From assembly GCA_965232255.1 (NCBI GenBank), contig OZ246962.1, forward strand, positions 1,240,001 through 1,304,000: a stretch of 64,000 nt of DNA, read 5' to 3'. Numbering within the stretch: the stretch's first letter is position 1; each line of letters opens with the position of its first letter. The DNA is from Endozoicomonas sp965232255. GTDB taxonomy: Bacteria > Pseudomonadota > Gammaproteobacteria > Pseudomonadales > Endozoicomonadaceae. This document shows positions 26,092 to 34,643 of the stretch, in pieces. The notes below the pieces were generated by a model. That model made no database searches. It was given only the letters and a program-made list of their open reading frames with translations, and was not told the origin of the DNA. Both the position numbers and the translations under genes were made by a program.

Positions 26092-27093
26092 ATGATCACC
26101 AAATCAATACCGCTAACCGACTTGCACCGTCATCTGGACGGTAATATTCGCCCAGACACAATCTTTGAACTGGCTCAACGCCACAATATTCGGTTACCGG
26201 CTGACACGGTGCAAGGATTGATTCCGCATGTACAAGTGACCAGTCAGGAGCCAGATCTGGTCAGTTTTCTTGGTAAGCTGGATTGGGGCGTAAAAGTGCT
26301 GGCCGATTACGATGCCTGTCGCCGCGTTGCTTACGAGAATGTTGAAGATGCCCAGATTGCCGGAATTGATTATGCCGAGTTGCGCTTCAGTCCCTGGTAC
26401 ATGGCGATGACTCACAATCTTGATCCCGTCGGGGTCGTTGAGGCGGTTATTGATGGCGTAGTTGCAGGTAGCCGGGACTTTCATGTTCAGACCAATCTGA
26501 TCGGGATTCTTAGCCGTACTTTTGGCTTGCAGGCGTGCCAAAAAGAATTGGACGCTTGTCTGGCTTTTAAAGATCGACTGGTTGCCATTGACCTGGCGGG
26601 GGATGAACGGGGCCAGCCGGGTACACTGTTTGTTGATCATTTTCGTCAGGTGCGTGATGCCGGCCTGCAAGTGACTGTGCACGCCGGGGAGGCCGAGGGA
26701 CCACAAAGTGTTTGGCAGGCCATTGAAGAGCTTGGTGCCACCCGAATTGGTCACGGCGTTCGCGCCATCGAAGACCCCGCGCTGATGGACTACCTGGCCG
26801 AACACAACATCGGCATCGAGACGTGCCTGACCTCCAATGTGCAGACCAACACGTTTCCCACCATTGAGAGTCATCCGCTCAAGCAGTTTCTTGACCACGG
26901 CGTGCTGGCTACCATCAATACCGATGACCCGGCGGTGGAAGGTATCGAGCTGCCTGACGAGTATAACGTGGCTGCACCAGCTGCCGGGTTGCTACCGACT
27001 GATATTCGCCAGGCGCAGGAAAATGGTTTGGCAATTGCCTTTTTGTCCGATGAACAAAAGGCTGCGCTGCGCTCCCGGGTGGAAAACCGATAG
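26092..27093 (+). CDS. add: Adenosine deaminase
   Basis: The protein has 333 residues, the same length as E. coli Add. Zinc and catalytic signatures are present: TDLHRHLDGNIRP (HxH), VHAGEAEGP with the catalytic Glu, RIGHGVRA, and NTDDPAVEG near the C-terminus. It hydrolyses adenosine and deoxyadenosine to inosine and ammonia in purine salvage. It stands alone between two large unknown genes, 220 bp after the ankyrin gene; no operon partner is visible. Confidence 0.95.
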   Translation: MITKSIPLTDLHRHLDGNIRPDTIFELAQRHNIRLPADTVQGLIPHVQVTSQEPDLVSFLGKLDWGVKVLADYDACRRVAYENVEDAQIAGIDYAELRFSPWYMAMTHNLDPVGVVEAVIDGVVAGSRDFHVQTNLIGILSRTFGLQACQKELDACLAFKDRLVAIDLAGDERGQPGTLFVDHFRQVRDAGLQVTVHAGEAEGPQSVWQAIEELGATRIGHGVRAIEDPALMDYLAEHNIGIETCLTSNVQTNTFPTIESHPLKQFLDHGVLATINTDDPAVEGIELPDEYNVAAPAAGLLPTDIRQAQENGLAIAFLSDEQKAALRSRVENR

Positions 27094-27233
27094 CCTTGGG
27101 TTTCCGACGAGCCGTTATCCAGCATTAAGCCGCTGTGCCGAGATATTAACAGTAATCGGGGCGGCTCAGGCCCTAGTCAGTAACCCCAAGCCTCAAGGCT
27201 CGCGGGTTAACGCACAAGGAAAGGATACGGGGC

Positions 27234-28850
27234 ATGGATTCAGGCAAAACACTGGCAAATGGCGTTTCACACTCACATCATCCAATCCAGCCTGAACGAC
27301 AGGTCAAGCCAGGACAAGTACCAGAAAGCTCAGACACTCAGCAATCGATTGATGACTGGGCGCGCGGTTGTGCTGTTGTTGAGGATAAATTTTTCTCTGC
27401 TCTGAATAAGCTACTGGAGTCGTCTGCTAAAGAAAAAACCGAGTTGAAAAAGCCACTGGCTGATCTTTATAAGCAAGCCCATGAGCTGATGACTCGTTAC
27501 AATCAGCGCGTGCAGAGTTTGATTCTTGATGACCGGTTTTTATATCGCCATAAAGCAGAAATCTCCGCACTGATGATTCGGGGCCTGATGCCACCACTGG
27601 AAAACATTAAGGCGCTGGAAAAATCCATCACTTCAACCCGAAAAAAGGCCGCCAAAGAGTCATTGTCAGATCTGCAAAGTTCATGTCAGGCTGAGTTGCA
27701 AAAACTGGCTGACGTATTTCAGGACGTGAGAAGCCGACTGGATCGCTACACCAAGCCCGTATCGGTTGAGAAGCAGATGCGCCAACAGCTTGAACAACGC
27801 TTGCAACGAGAGGCCAGCGAACTGCAACAACAGATTCAGTCTGCATCCATGGGATCAGTAGCCAGCGCCCCCGTCACTGAGCCGAGCACATCACCGCAGC
27901 CCAGCCAAATTGAGGCTAAGCCAGCATCGGTGAATGATTTAATCTCAGCTCAGCTGCAAGTACTGGCCACCAGACTTGATCACCCTGATGGACAAAAAGG
28001 CGTGCTTGCCTATGTGGAATCAGAGTATGAGCACTTTGCTGTGTTGGGGCCGTTTTTATCCGTAGCGCAGCAAAAGTGTCGATTGCTGTCCATGAACCCT
28101 GACCGGGCCTGTGTTGGCTGTCAGCAGGCTATTGAGCGACTGGAAAATACGCTGGCAAGCAGTGGGTCACCGTTGTCGCCGGCAATGCTGATGCCAATTG
28201 ATCGGGCTATTGGCAAACTGGCGGCTTTCGATAAAAAGCTGCCCGGTGAGGTCTGGCAGTTATTTACCGAACTGTCTCCCGATCAAGCCGATGCCAGATA
28301 CCATCTGCTCAACCTGCTGTGTCGTAAGCTTCTGCTCGATGGCCCTGCATTGCTGACTCGTAAAGCCACCATGCACCAATTCCGAGCCGTTGAGCAGATG
28401 TTTTCTATGTCGGCGCAAGAGACTGACCAAGAAGCATTTGATCAGGCATTTATAGAGGTGTTTGGTCAGGCATTCTCTTCATTGGCGCAGCTGAAAAAAG
28501 CACTGTCAGTGGCCAATAAACCCCATGAAGTCCAGGCGTTGCTAGCGCTGTTTGCGCGCCAGCACGATACTGCACAGCTTGCAGAAGGGCTGGAAAAACT
28601 GACAAAGCCGGAAGATGATGCTATGCGTCGGGGTGTTACAGCTGGCATTGCCGCCTTTGAATTTCTGGTGAACGAATTGCCAGCGCAGTTGGCCATACAG
28701 ATTAATGACTATCGTCCATTTGAGGCAAACTCATCCCATGGACAATTATCCCAATCGGTGCTGGTGAAATTTGCCGATTATTACCAGGCATTGGAACTGA
28801 CCAGAGTACAATTGGAAGCGGTGTCGGCCAGACCAGCGCCGAGCTACTAA
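27234..28850 (+). CDS. Unknown protein, helical with coiled-coil character
   Basis: The protein has 538 residues. The ATG at 27234 follows AAGGAAAGGATACGGGG. No domain is recognised. Residues about 60-200 are rich in Lys, Glu, Gln and Leu with heptad-like spacing (EKQMRQQLEQRLQREASELQQQIQSA), which suggests a coiled coil. A Ser/Pro/Thr-rich linker follows at about 205-235, then a helical C-terminal part with a few Cys (CVGCQQAIERLENTL). There is no signal peptide or membrane helix. It may be lineage-specific; a function is not proposed. Confidence 0.6.
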   Translation: MDSGKTLANGVSHSHHPIQPERQVKPGQVPESSDTQQSIDDWARGCAVVEDKFFSALNKLLESSAKEKTELKKPLADLYKQAHELMTRYNQRVQSLILDDRFLYRHKAEISALMIRGLMPPLENIKALEKSITSTRKKAAKESLSDLQSSCQAELQKLADVFQDVRSRLDRYTKPVSVEKQMRQQLEQRLQREASELQQQIQSASMGSVASAPVTEPSTSPQPSQIEAKPASVNDLISAQLQVLATRLDHPDGQKGVLAYVESEYEHFAVLGPFLSVAQQKCRLLSMNPDRACVGCQQAIERLENTLASSGSPLSPAMLMPIDRAIGKLAAFDKKLPGEVWQLFTELSPDQADARYHLLNLLCRKLLLDGPALLTRKATMHQFRAVEQMFSMSAQETDQEAFDQAFIEVFGQAFSSLAQLKKALSVANKPHEVQALLALFARQHDTAQLAEGLEKLTKPEDDAMRRGVTAGIAAFEFLVNELPAQLAIQINDYRPFEANSSHGQLSQSVLVKFADYYQALELTRVQLEAVSARPAPSY

Positions 28851-28854
28851 AGCA

Positions 28855-28878
28855 AGCTGGGGGAATTATCCCCCAGCT
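28855..28878. terminator. Bidirectional hairpin between convergent genes
   Basis: AGCTGGGGGA (28855-28864) and TCCCCCAGCT (28869-28878) are a perfect 10-bp inverted repeat with a 4-base loop. It sits just after the stop of the coiled-coil gene and spans the stop codon of yciH on the other strand. It probably ends both transcripts although T-runs are poor. Confidence 0.6.
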
Positions 28879-29201
28879 CGTTTGGCATCATAACCGGCTT
28901 TTTTCAAATACTCGACCATGATGTCCACATGGTCACCCTGCAACTCAATATTGCCATCTTTTACTGCACCGCCACTACCACAGCGCTTCTTCAGTTGTTT
29001 GGCCAGGGCTTTTAAATCATTGCCAGTCAGGGGGAGCCCGCTAATCACCGTTACCACTTTGCCACCACGTCCCTTTCTTTCGGGCCGCACACGGACATTG
29101 CCATCGCCTGCTACGGTGGAACTGGCCGACTCTTCCCTGACTCGTCCACCGTCGGTGGAGTAAACCAGCTTGCTATCGGAATTACGGGAATAGTCACTCA
29201 T
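28866..29201 (-). CDS. yciH: SUI1/eIF1-like translation factor YciH
   Basis: The protein has 111 residues. Its C-terminal 70 residues are the SUI1 domain: KGRGGKVVTVISGLPLTGNDLKALAKQLKKRCGSGGAVKDGNIELQGDH. The N-terminal 40 residues are low complexity (SDSKLVYSTDGGRV). YciH is the bacterial relative of eukaryotic eIF1; in E. coli it affects start-codon fidelity. It lies 26 bp after the HD hydrolase gene on the same strand and may be cotranscribed with it. Confidence 0.93.
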   Translation of the reverse strand: MSDYSRNSDSKLVYSTDGGRVREESASSTVAGDGNVRVRPERKGRGGKVVTVISGLPLTGNDLKALAKQLKKRCGSGGAVKDGNIELQGDHVDIMVEYLKKAGYDAKRAGG

Positions 29202-29227
29202 TTGGCAAATCCTGCGAGTTATCTGGC

Positions 29228-29833
29228 TCAGCGATCTTGTAGCCAGCCATGTTGGACGGAAATATCAATCTGTTCCAGAAGATAATCCCACAGTTTGGGT
29301 GCTATTTTTTCCAGGTACTGGTTGCGCTTTAACACTTGGCTGCGGCTGATTTGGTACTTCGCCCAAGTGCCACCGTCGCTGTCCATATTCTGGATCACGG
29401 GCAACAGGCAATCCATGGCTTTGGCAAAGCGGGCATCCGGGGTTTGCGCCTGTTCAAATTCAAGCCACAAGGCCATAAATTCTTCGGCCTGGGTTGACGG
29501 TAGCAGTCCGAACAGCCGTTGTGCAGCTTCCAGCTCTTTGGCTTCCTGGCCGGCTAATTCACTGTTATTGGCAAAGGCAAAAGTATCACCGGCGTCAATC
29601 TCAACGATATCGTGCAGCAACAACATATTAATGACCCGGCTGATATTCACCGGCTCTTGTGCGTATTCTTGCAGTGTCAGGGCCTGCACGGCAATGTGCC
29701 AGCTGTGCTCAGCACTGTTTTCCTGACGGTTATTATCAGGCTTTACTGTGGTTTTGCGTTGGATCGCCTTGAGTTTTTCCAGCTCTTTCAAAAAAGCCAG
29801 CTGCTGACTCAATCTGGGGGACAATTCAGACAT
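29228..29833 (-). CDS. HD-domain hydrolase (YfbR/HDDC2-like nucleotidase)
   Basis: The protein has 201 residues. Metal-binding motifs of the HD superfamily are AEHSWHIA (first His), LLLHDIVEIDAGDT (His-Asp) and a later KAMDCLLPVIQN with the last Asp. The order and the EIDAGDT motif match the HDDC2/YfbR group, whose members dephosphorylate deoxynucleoside 5'-monophosphates. It precedes yciH on the same strand. Confidence 0.85.
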   Translation of the reverse strand: MSELSPRLSQQLAFLKELEKLKAIQRKTTVKPDNNRQENSAEHSWHIAVQALTLQEYAQEPVNISRVINMLLLHDIVEIDAGDTFAFANNSELAGQEAKELEAAQRLFGLLPSTQAEEFMALWLEFEQAQTPDARFAKAMDCLLPVIQNMDSDGGTWAKYQISRSQVLKRNQYLEKIAPKLWDYLLEQIDISVQHGWLQDR

Positions 29834-30004
29834 ATTTTTGAACCATATTACCAGTATGAAGTCTAAAGGATTGAATCCTAACAGAACCCATCATGGGTGC
29901 GAAGGCCTCCGTTACACCATGAGATTTGAGATTTGAGATTAGAGTGTTCATCGATGGGTATGATGGCGAGCAATAAATTCTGATTGATGTGAGGAGTCAG
30001 CCGG

Positions 30005-30646
30005 ATGATTCAATCTTTAAGTGCTACTTATCGTACAGATTGTCTTGATCAAGTTATTCACTCTTCATTCAGTGGTCTTGTGGCGCAGACTATCACGCCT
30101 GATATGAAAGCCAAAAATATTACCCGCACTTGTGAGGTTATTGAACAGCCGACCACCTTTATTACCAAAGCAAAATACTGTCTGTCCTGTCTGCCCAAGG
30201 CTATTTCAATTGTGTGCAGGATTTGCACGACTGTATTGAGTGTGGGTACTTTTGCTGGGTATTACGTTGCAGTGATTTCGATCACAGCTGCAAGCGCGTT
30301 GATTGGAGTGTTAGCTGGACTAACGATCAAAATAACGGGGTTGACGATGGGTTGGTCAACAAGGCCCATCAGTGAATATGCGCTTATCTGTGCGCGTACG
30401 ACTTTCGGCTGGTTATCCATGCCTTACGACCAGGTATCGTGTGCATTCAAAGGTATGCTACTCCCAGCCATTACCGCTGTGGGGCTTTTTCTTTTGGAAA
30501 CCGCAACTATTCCCATCAAGCGTATACCCCTAACCGTTTATGAAAAGGTTTGCAATACGGTCCACCAGGTAACCAAACCTTATCGAGCTATTACTGATTT
30601 GACGACAAGACTGTTTGAAACAACCAGAAAAATAATTCAGATTTAA
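30005..30646 (+). CDS. Unknown membrane protein
   Basis: The protein has 213 residues; the ATG at 30005 follows GAGGAGTCAGCCGG. After a soluble N-terminal part come hydrophobic stretches at about residues 65-110 (ISIVCRICTTVLSVGTFAGYYVAVISI, AASALIGVLAGLTIKITGL) and 150-170 (LLPAITAVGLFLLETATIPI). The C-terminal 40 residues are basic and amphipathic. No family is recognised. The kinase-like gene starts 150 bp downstream on the same strand; the two might work together, but this is only from position. Confidence 0.55.
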   Translation: MIQSLSATYRTDCLDQVIHSSFSGLVAQTITPDMKAKNITRTCEVIEQPTTFITKAKYCLSCLPKAISIVCRICTTVLSVGTFAGYYVAVISITAASALIGVLAGLTIKITGLTMGWSTRPISEYALICARTTFGWLSMPYDQVSCAFKGMLLPAITAVGLFLLETATIPIKRIPLTVYEKVCNTVHQVTKPYRAITDLTTRLFETTRKIIQI

Positions 30647-30795
30647 TTGTCACTGGCTGTTGTAGGAATACTGGGAAATATAAGGATGTTCAGGAAAGTA
30701 AAATCACCGCTGAATCTAACCGAATTGCAGCATGTTAAATTCAATTGCTTATAGACAATCTGATAATAATTAAAATTTTAAGAGGGAGTGGAATT

Positions 30796-32754
30796 ATGCA
30801 AGTGGGTACTTCTCATGCTTTTTATCCGAATTGGGATCGGAGTTTTTCCAATGCGCCATCCGAAGCTTCCACAATATCTTCAATAAATTCTGATGAAGTT
30901 CCCAGACACTTGGCAAAAGATTTTGATCCTGCAGCAGTACCGCCAAATCGACTAATCACTGCCAGAAAAACTGAGTCCGTGTCTGTCGTGCAATCGTCCA
31001 TACGTAGTGTCAAAAACACATTTGTAGGGATGATCAGACAATTCAAAATGCTCATTATCATTAGCAATGTTTACCGGCAAGGATTCAGTGTTGAAAGTAT
31101 TCAAAAGGCAGCTGCCAAATCAGAAGGCGGCCTACTGATTAAAGTCATACAATTTGTGTGCAGCTCACCAGAAATTCTGAATAGCTTTTTCGGCGATAAT
31201 GCACAGCAATTTCTTGATGCTCTCTCCCACGTCAGTAATAGCAATAAACCAATGAGCAGAACTGAGCTGGTTCATTGTCTGAAAGAGGCCGGTGTCCCTT
31301 ACGACCCTGAACGGTTGGATGAGTGCGTCCATCTGGGGACTGGTTCGGTTGGTGATGTAAAAGAAATCATTCTGCTCAACGGTGAGCGGCAGGTGGTCAA
31401 GATGATCAGTCCCTCTAGCGAAATCAGGGTATTTTCCGACTTAAAGGTATTGCGATTTCTCATGGGCCTGATTCGATTCTTTAACCCCAAAGCGCTTGGC
31501 CAGGGGACTATGCAGGCGATCAACGCATTCTTTGACAGTGTTCAGGATGAGCTGAATCTTGTTAACGAGGCGCAAAGAACTCAAAAGCAGGATTTTGCCT
31601 TCAGGGCTCTTGTTAATGGAGATCATTATCATATCACTGATCAGGAGATGCCTGACTGCGCCATACTCATTCCAGACCCTGTCAAGGATATCATTATTCC
31701 TAACCCAGGTGGACCAAACATTCATATCCCCATTAATTTTAAAGTTCCTGAAGTTTCCCCTGAGCACCTGACATCAAAAGCCATGTGCATGCAGAAAGTT
31801 GAGGGAGCTACTTTAGCCAACAGTGACTCAGAGAAGCTGCGTGGTATTGCCGGTCAGCTATTTAATGTTGATTCCCGAATGATAACCGACGACATGATGG
31901 TGCTTTTCAAACAATATTTGAAGAGCGTTGCCTATTGTCAGTGGTTACATTGCTACGCACAGACCGGATTTTTCAATGGCGATATGCACGACGGTAATGT
32001 GATGGTGGCTGTAGAAAATGGACAATTGTCCATTTATTTTATTGATCTGGGCAACGGACAACGGGTTTGCCGTGATGTCGTCAAGGCCACATTCACCGTT
32101 CTCGGGGCGATGGATAGACTCAGGAACACCGCTGATGAACAGACACGAGAAGAATATGCTGACATGATCATTGGCAATCTCAAGTCGATGAGCGAGTACG
32201 ATCCCAATGAGGCCGATTGGGATACACTCAAGAGCAACATCAAAGAACTGATGACGTATGGTGCTCCTGGCGGACTTGCCGCGAAAGTGCTGAATGTTTT
32301 CGACCACGCTTATCCTTGCAATGTCAGGACTCCAAAGGAGATAGTGGCCCTGTTCAGGGCTAAAATCCTGATTGATAGCCAACAGGAACAGATCGATAGT
32401 GATCTGTTGCTAAGAACCATTCCTGATGTGTTAAGGATTGTTCAACATAATCTCCGGCAATCGTTTGACCCTGCTGCATCCGTCAATGGTGAACCCTTGT
32501 TAACAGCTATTCCGGATCTGTTGAGAGCTGCTCAACAGAATCTTGGACATTTTGTACCAATCAATAGTGAACTTTTGTCAGAAGATCTGTTAGGGATTAT
32601 TCAACAGCATCTTGGACAGGGGTTTGATCCTGCTGTACCAGTCAATGGTGAGCTCTTGTTAGAGGCGATCCCGGGTTTGTTAAGGATTGTGCAACAGCAT
32701 CTCGGACAATCGGTTGAGCTCGAGGTGCCCGAGGATTCACAGGAAGTTTTTTGA
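30796..32754 (+). CDS. ABC1/UbiB-type atypical kinase with C-terminal repeats
   Basis: The protein has 652 residues from the ATG at 30796, which has AGAGGGAGTGG just upstream. Residues about 110-425 follow the ABC1/UbiB/COQ8 pattern: LLIKVIQFVCSSPEIL stands where the family has KxGQ (Lys116 and Gln119 kept, Gly lost), then a nucleotide loop LGTGSVGDV (about 180-188), VVKM with Lys202, the catalytic stretch FFNGDMHDGNVMV (Asp396, Asn401) and the metal-binding IDLGNG (Asp417). In UbiB/COQ8 the loop is Ala-rich; here it is Gly-rich as in ordinary protein kinases. About 60 residues at 275-330 form an insert. The C-terminus carries four short repeats. It is not next to ubiquinone genes and is much longer at its C-terminus, so a role outside quinone synthesis, perhaps a host-directed kinase, is inferred. 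Confidence 0.75.
   Translation: MQVGTSHAFYPNWDRSFSNAPSEASTISSINSDEVPRHLAKDFDPAAVPPNRLITARKTESVSVVQSSIRSVKNTFVGMIRQFKMLIIISNVYRQGFSVESIQKAAAKSEGGLLIKVIQFVCSSPEILNSFFGDNAQQFLDALSHVSNSNKPMSRTELVHCLKEAGVPYDPERLDECVHLGTGSVGDVKEIILLNGERQVVKMISPSSEIRVFSDLKVLRFLMGLIRFFNPKALGQGTMQAINAFFDSVQDELNLVNEAQRTQKQDFAFRALVNGDHYHITDQEMPDCAILIPDPVKDIIIPNPGGPNIHIPINFKVPEVSPEHLTSKAMCMQKVEGATLANSDSEKLRGIAGQLFNVDSRMITDDMMVLFKQYLKSVAYCQWLHCYAQTGFFNGDMHDGNVMVAVENGQLSIYFIDLGNGQRVCRDVVKATFTVLGAMDRLRNTADEQTREEYADMIIGNLKSMSEYDPNEADWDTLKSNIKELMTYGAPGGLAAKVLNVFDHAYPCNVRTPKEIVALFRAKILIDSQQEQIDSDLLLRTIPDVLRIVQHNLRQSFDPAASVNGEPLLTAIPDLLRAAQQNLGHFVPINSELLSEDLLGIIQQHLGQGFDPAVPVNGELLLEAIPGLLRIVQQHLGQSVELEVPEDSQEVF
32401..32740 (+). 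repeat. Four degenerate C-terminal coding repeats in the kinase gene
   Basis: Units of 25-31 codons share the pattern LL-x-AIP-x-LLR-x-x-QQ-x-LGQ-x-FDPA-x-x-VNGE. They begin at LLLRTIPD, LLTAIPD, LLSEDLL and LLEAIPG. The second lacks the FDPA part and the third lacks AIP, which suggests unequal exchange or slippage. Confidence 0.75.
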
Positions 32755-32814
32755 TCGTTCAAAATACGAAATCGCGATTGTGATGGCAAGAATCTGCTTC
32801 GTTTGCCACAACGC

Positions 32815-33888
32815 TCAGCATTTTTGCCATTGTGCTCCGCGCCCTTTGCCTACCGGTTCTAGCAAACCTTCTGAGCGCATTTGTTGTACGACTTTCTTGA
32901 CCAGTTCCCGGCTGACAGTAGGAATCTGCAAACAGATATCGCCAATAGCAAACGCTTGGCTAGAGTGCTCGATGGCACTGCGCACCAGTTTTGACTTGGG
33001 GGCGTGAATACCTTGGCGTTGTAGCGCTGTAATTTTATCTTCCAGCTCGCCATAGGCTTGTATCAGTGTGGTCAGGAAAAAGTCAATCCAGGGCATTGGG
33101 TCGTGTTGCCCCCGGTGCCAGCCTTGCACACTGATTCGCAATGCTTCTTTGTAAAGCTGCTCCCGACCGGCCAGCACTCGCTCAAGGCTGATCAACTGAG
33201 CAACCGGATAGCCATTGTGAGCCAGCATCATGGCCATAAGCGGCCAGATAACCCGGGCGTTACCATCATTAAACGGATGGATGCACAGAAAATCCAGCAC
33301 CACTGCGGCAATCAGCAATAGTGGTTCCTCGTGTTGCTGCAAGCCCAGGTGATAACGGGCAACCAACTCGTCCAGAGCGTCAGCGATGGCTGATGGTGAC
33401 AACGTCTGGTACAGCACGCCCACTTTTTGCCTCTGGTCATTGCGTTCAATAATCGCTTTATTGGTGACCCGCCAGTGACCCCCACCACGAGGAGTGTGGG
33501 CGTACAACACCTGATGTAACTGACGAATCAAGCTTACCGACAAGGTCAGCTGCCCACTTGGCTCAATCACCAAATCCAAAGCTTCACGATAGCCCGCGAT
33601 CTGCCTTTCCACCTTCGTGCCTGGTTGGGACTCACGATTTACCAATCGACGTAGCCGCTCCAGTGAGCAACCATCACCAGCTGACCCGTCACCAGCAACC
33701 ACGATGCCCTCTAGCCGGTTACTGTATTGCAGTGACTCCAGCAGTGCCGCCTGACGCAATGTATCAAGCAGTTGCGACTGTTGATAAATGCCTGTTATTT
33801 GCTGGCCTTTGCACTCCCCGAGCTGGCGGAACAGACTTAGCTGACTGCTGCGAAAAGCGTAACTGGATAAACGCTGAAGTGTGCTCAT
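32815..33888 (-). CDS. Fic-domain protein with N-terminal inhibitory motif
   Basis: The protein has 357 residues. N-terminal SNRLEG (56-61) fits the [S/T]xxxE[G/N] self-inhibitory helix of class II Fic proteins. The Fic motif at 204-212 reads HPFNDGNAR: the catalytic His and the acidic and Asn residues are kept, but the usual second Gly is Ala and the second Arg position is Trp. A winged-helix-like region ends the protein (IPTVSRELVKKVVQQMRSEGLLEPVGKGRG). Fic enzymes transfer AMP or related groups to protein hydroxyls. Because of the altered motif the activity may be weak or different. It is convergent with the kinase gene. Confidence 0.9.
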   Translation of the reverse strand: MSTLQRLSSYAFRSSQLSLFRQLGECKGQQITGIYQQSQLLDTLRQAALLESLQYSNRLEGIVVAGDGSAGDGCSLERLRRLVNRESQPGTKVERQIAGYREALDLVIEPSGQLTLSVSLIRQLHQVLYAHTPRGGGHWRVTNKAIIERNDQRQKVGVLYQTLSPSAIADALDELVARYHLGLQQHEEPLLLIAAVVLDFLCIHPFNDGNARVIWPLMAMMLAHNGYPVAQLISLERVLAGREQLYKEALRISVQGWHRGQHDPMPWIDFFLTTLIQAYGELEDKITALQRQGIHAPKSKLVRSAIEHSSQAFAIGDICLQIPTVSRELVKKVVQQMRSEGLLEPVGKGRGAQWQKC

Positions 33889-34002
33889 AGAGAATCAGGG
33901 AAAAAACGGCTTGTTATCAGGCGAAATAGGGGAATTTTATCCGGATCGCTCTGGCAAAAGAAGTGCCATGACAGCGTTGGGTCAACCATGATCCGGATCA
34001 CA

Positions 34003-34428
34003 CTATTGGGTAAAGCGACAAACCGGTACACACGACAACGCACAGACGTCAGTTTCTGTATTATTTCGACAAGCTGATGCACACGGATTGAACTGACCAC
34101 CCCGGGAAGTGCAGGCCTCTTCGCCCATGTACTCGCACTCTTGTTGTGCTACCAGCCAGCGACCGTCCGGCGATGAAAGGCAAGCCAATACGTTTTCTGG
34201 TCCAGTGGCGACGATCTGGGCCGGGATTGAGCGCGTCATGATAATGTCGGTGAGGATACCTGCGTCGGCCAGCTCAAGAACCTGGGCGATTACCGGATCC
34301 GGCGACTGAGTTGTACCAATAAACTGACGTGTGACTACCAGCTCCGAGTGTTCAGCCACCGGCTCATGCACTGATGCACAACCAGTCAGTGCCAGCATAA
34401 TCCATGCTGTCAGCAGAGTATTTTTCAT
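34003..34428 (-). CDS. Cys-rich lipoprotein of unknown function
   Basis: The protein has 141 residues. A lipoprotein signal is clear: MKNTLLTAWIMLALTGC with the lipobox LTGC and Cys17. The residue after Cys is Ala, so outer-membrane sorting is likely. The C-terminal 45 residues hold nine cysteines (QECEYMGEEACTSRGGQFNPC, then ASACRN...CALSCVPVC), probably disulfide-bonded in the periplasm. I recall similar short Cys-rich tails in marine gamma-proteobacteria, with no known role. It lies between the fic and pgi genes on the same strand but with long spacers. Confidence 0.7.
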   Translation of the reverse strand: MKNTLLTAWIMLALTGCASVHEPVAEHSELVVTRQFIGTTQSPDPVIAQVLELADAGILTDIIMTRSIPAQIVATGPENVLACLSSPDGRWLVAQQECEYMGEEACTSRGGQFNPCASACRNNTETDVCALSCVPVCRFTQ

Positions 34429-34643
34429 TGTTTAACGAATCCCACGTAACTCAGCTTGGTGAATAGCGTTATTAATTCACCAGTGAGTGCACATGTCCAG
34501 ATAAATTGTTCGGGCAATACATCAGGCTTTTTGGCAGAGAGCTATGCGTTTTTGTTGTGCGCATAGCGGATGCCCTCCAATGTCCAGAAGGACAAAAGAG
34601 GGAGGAGGATAAGAGGGAAGCGGCGTTTTCGCTTCAGTAACGA

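Noticed and set aside
29921..29940. GAGATTT microrepeat before the membrane-protein gene
   Set aside because: Only two full units and a partial third; too short to call an element.
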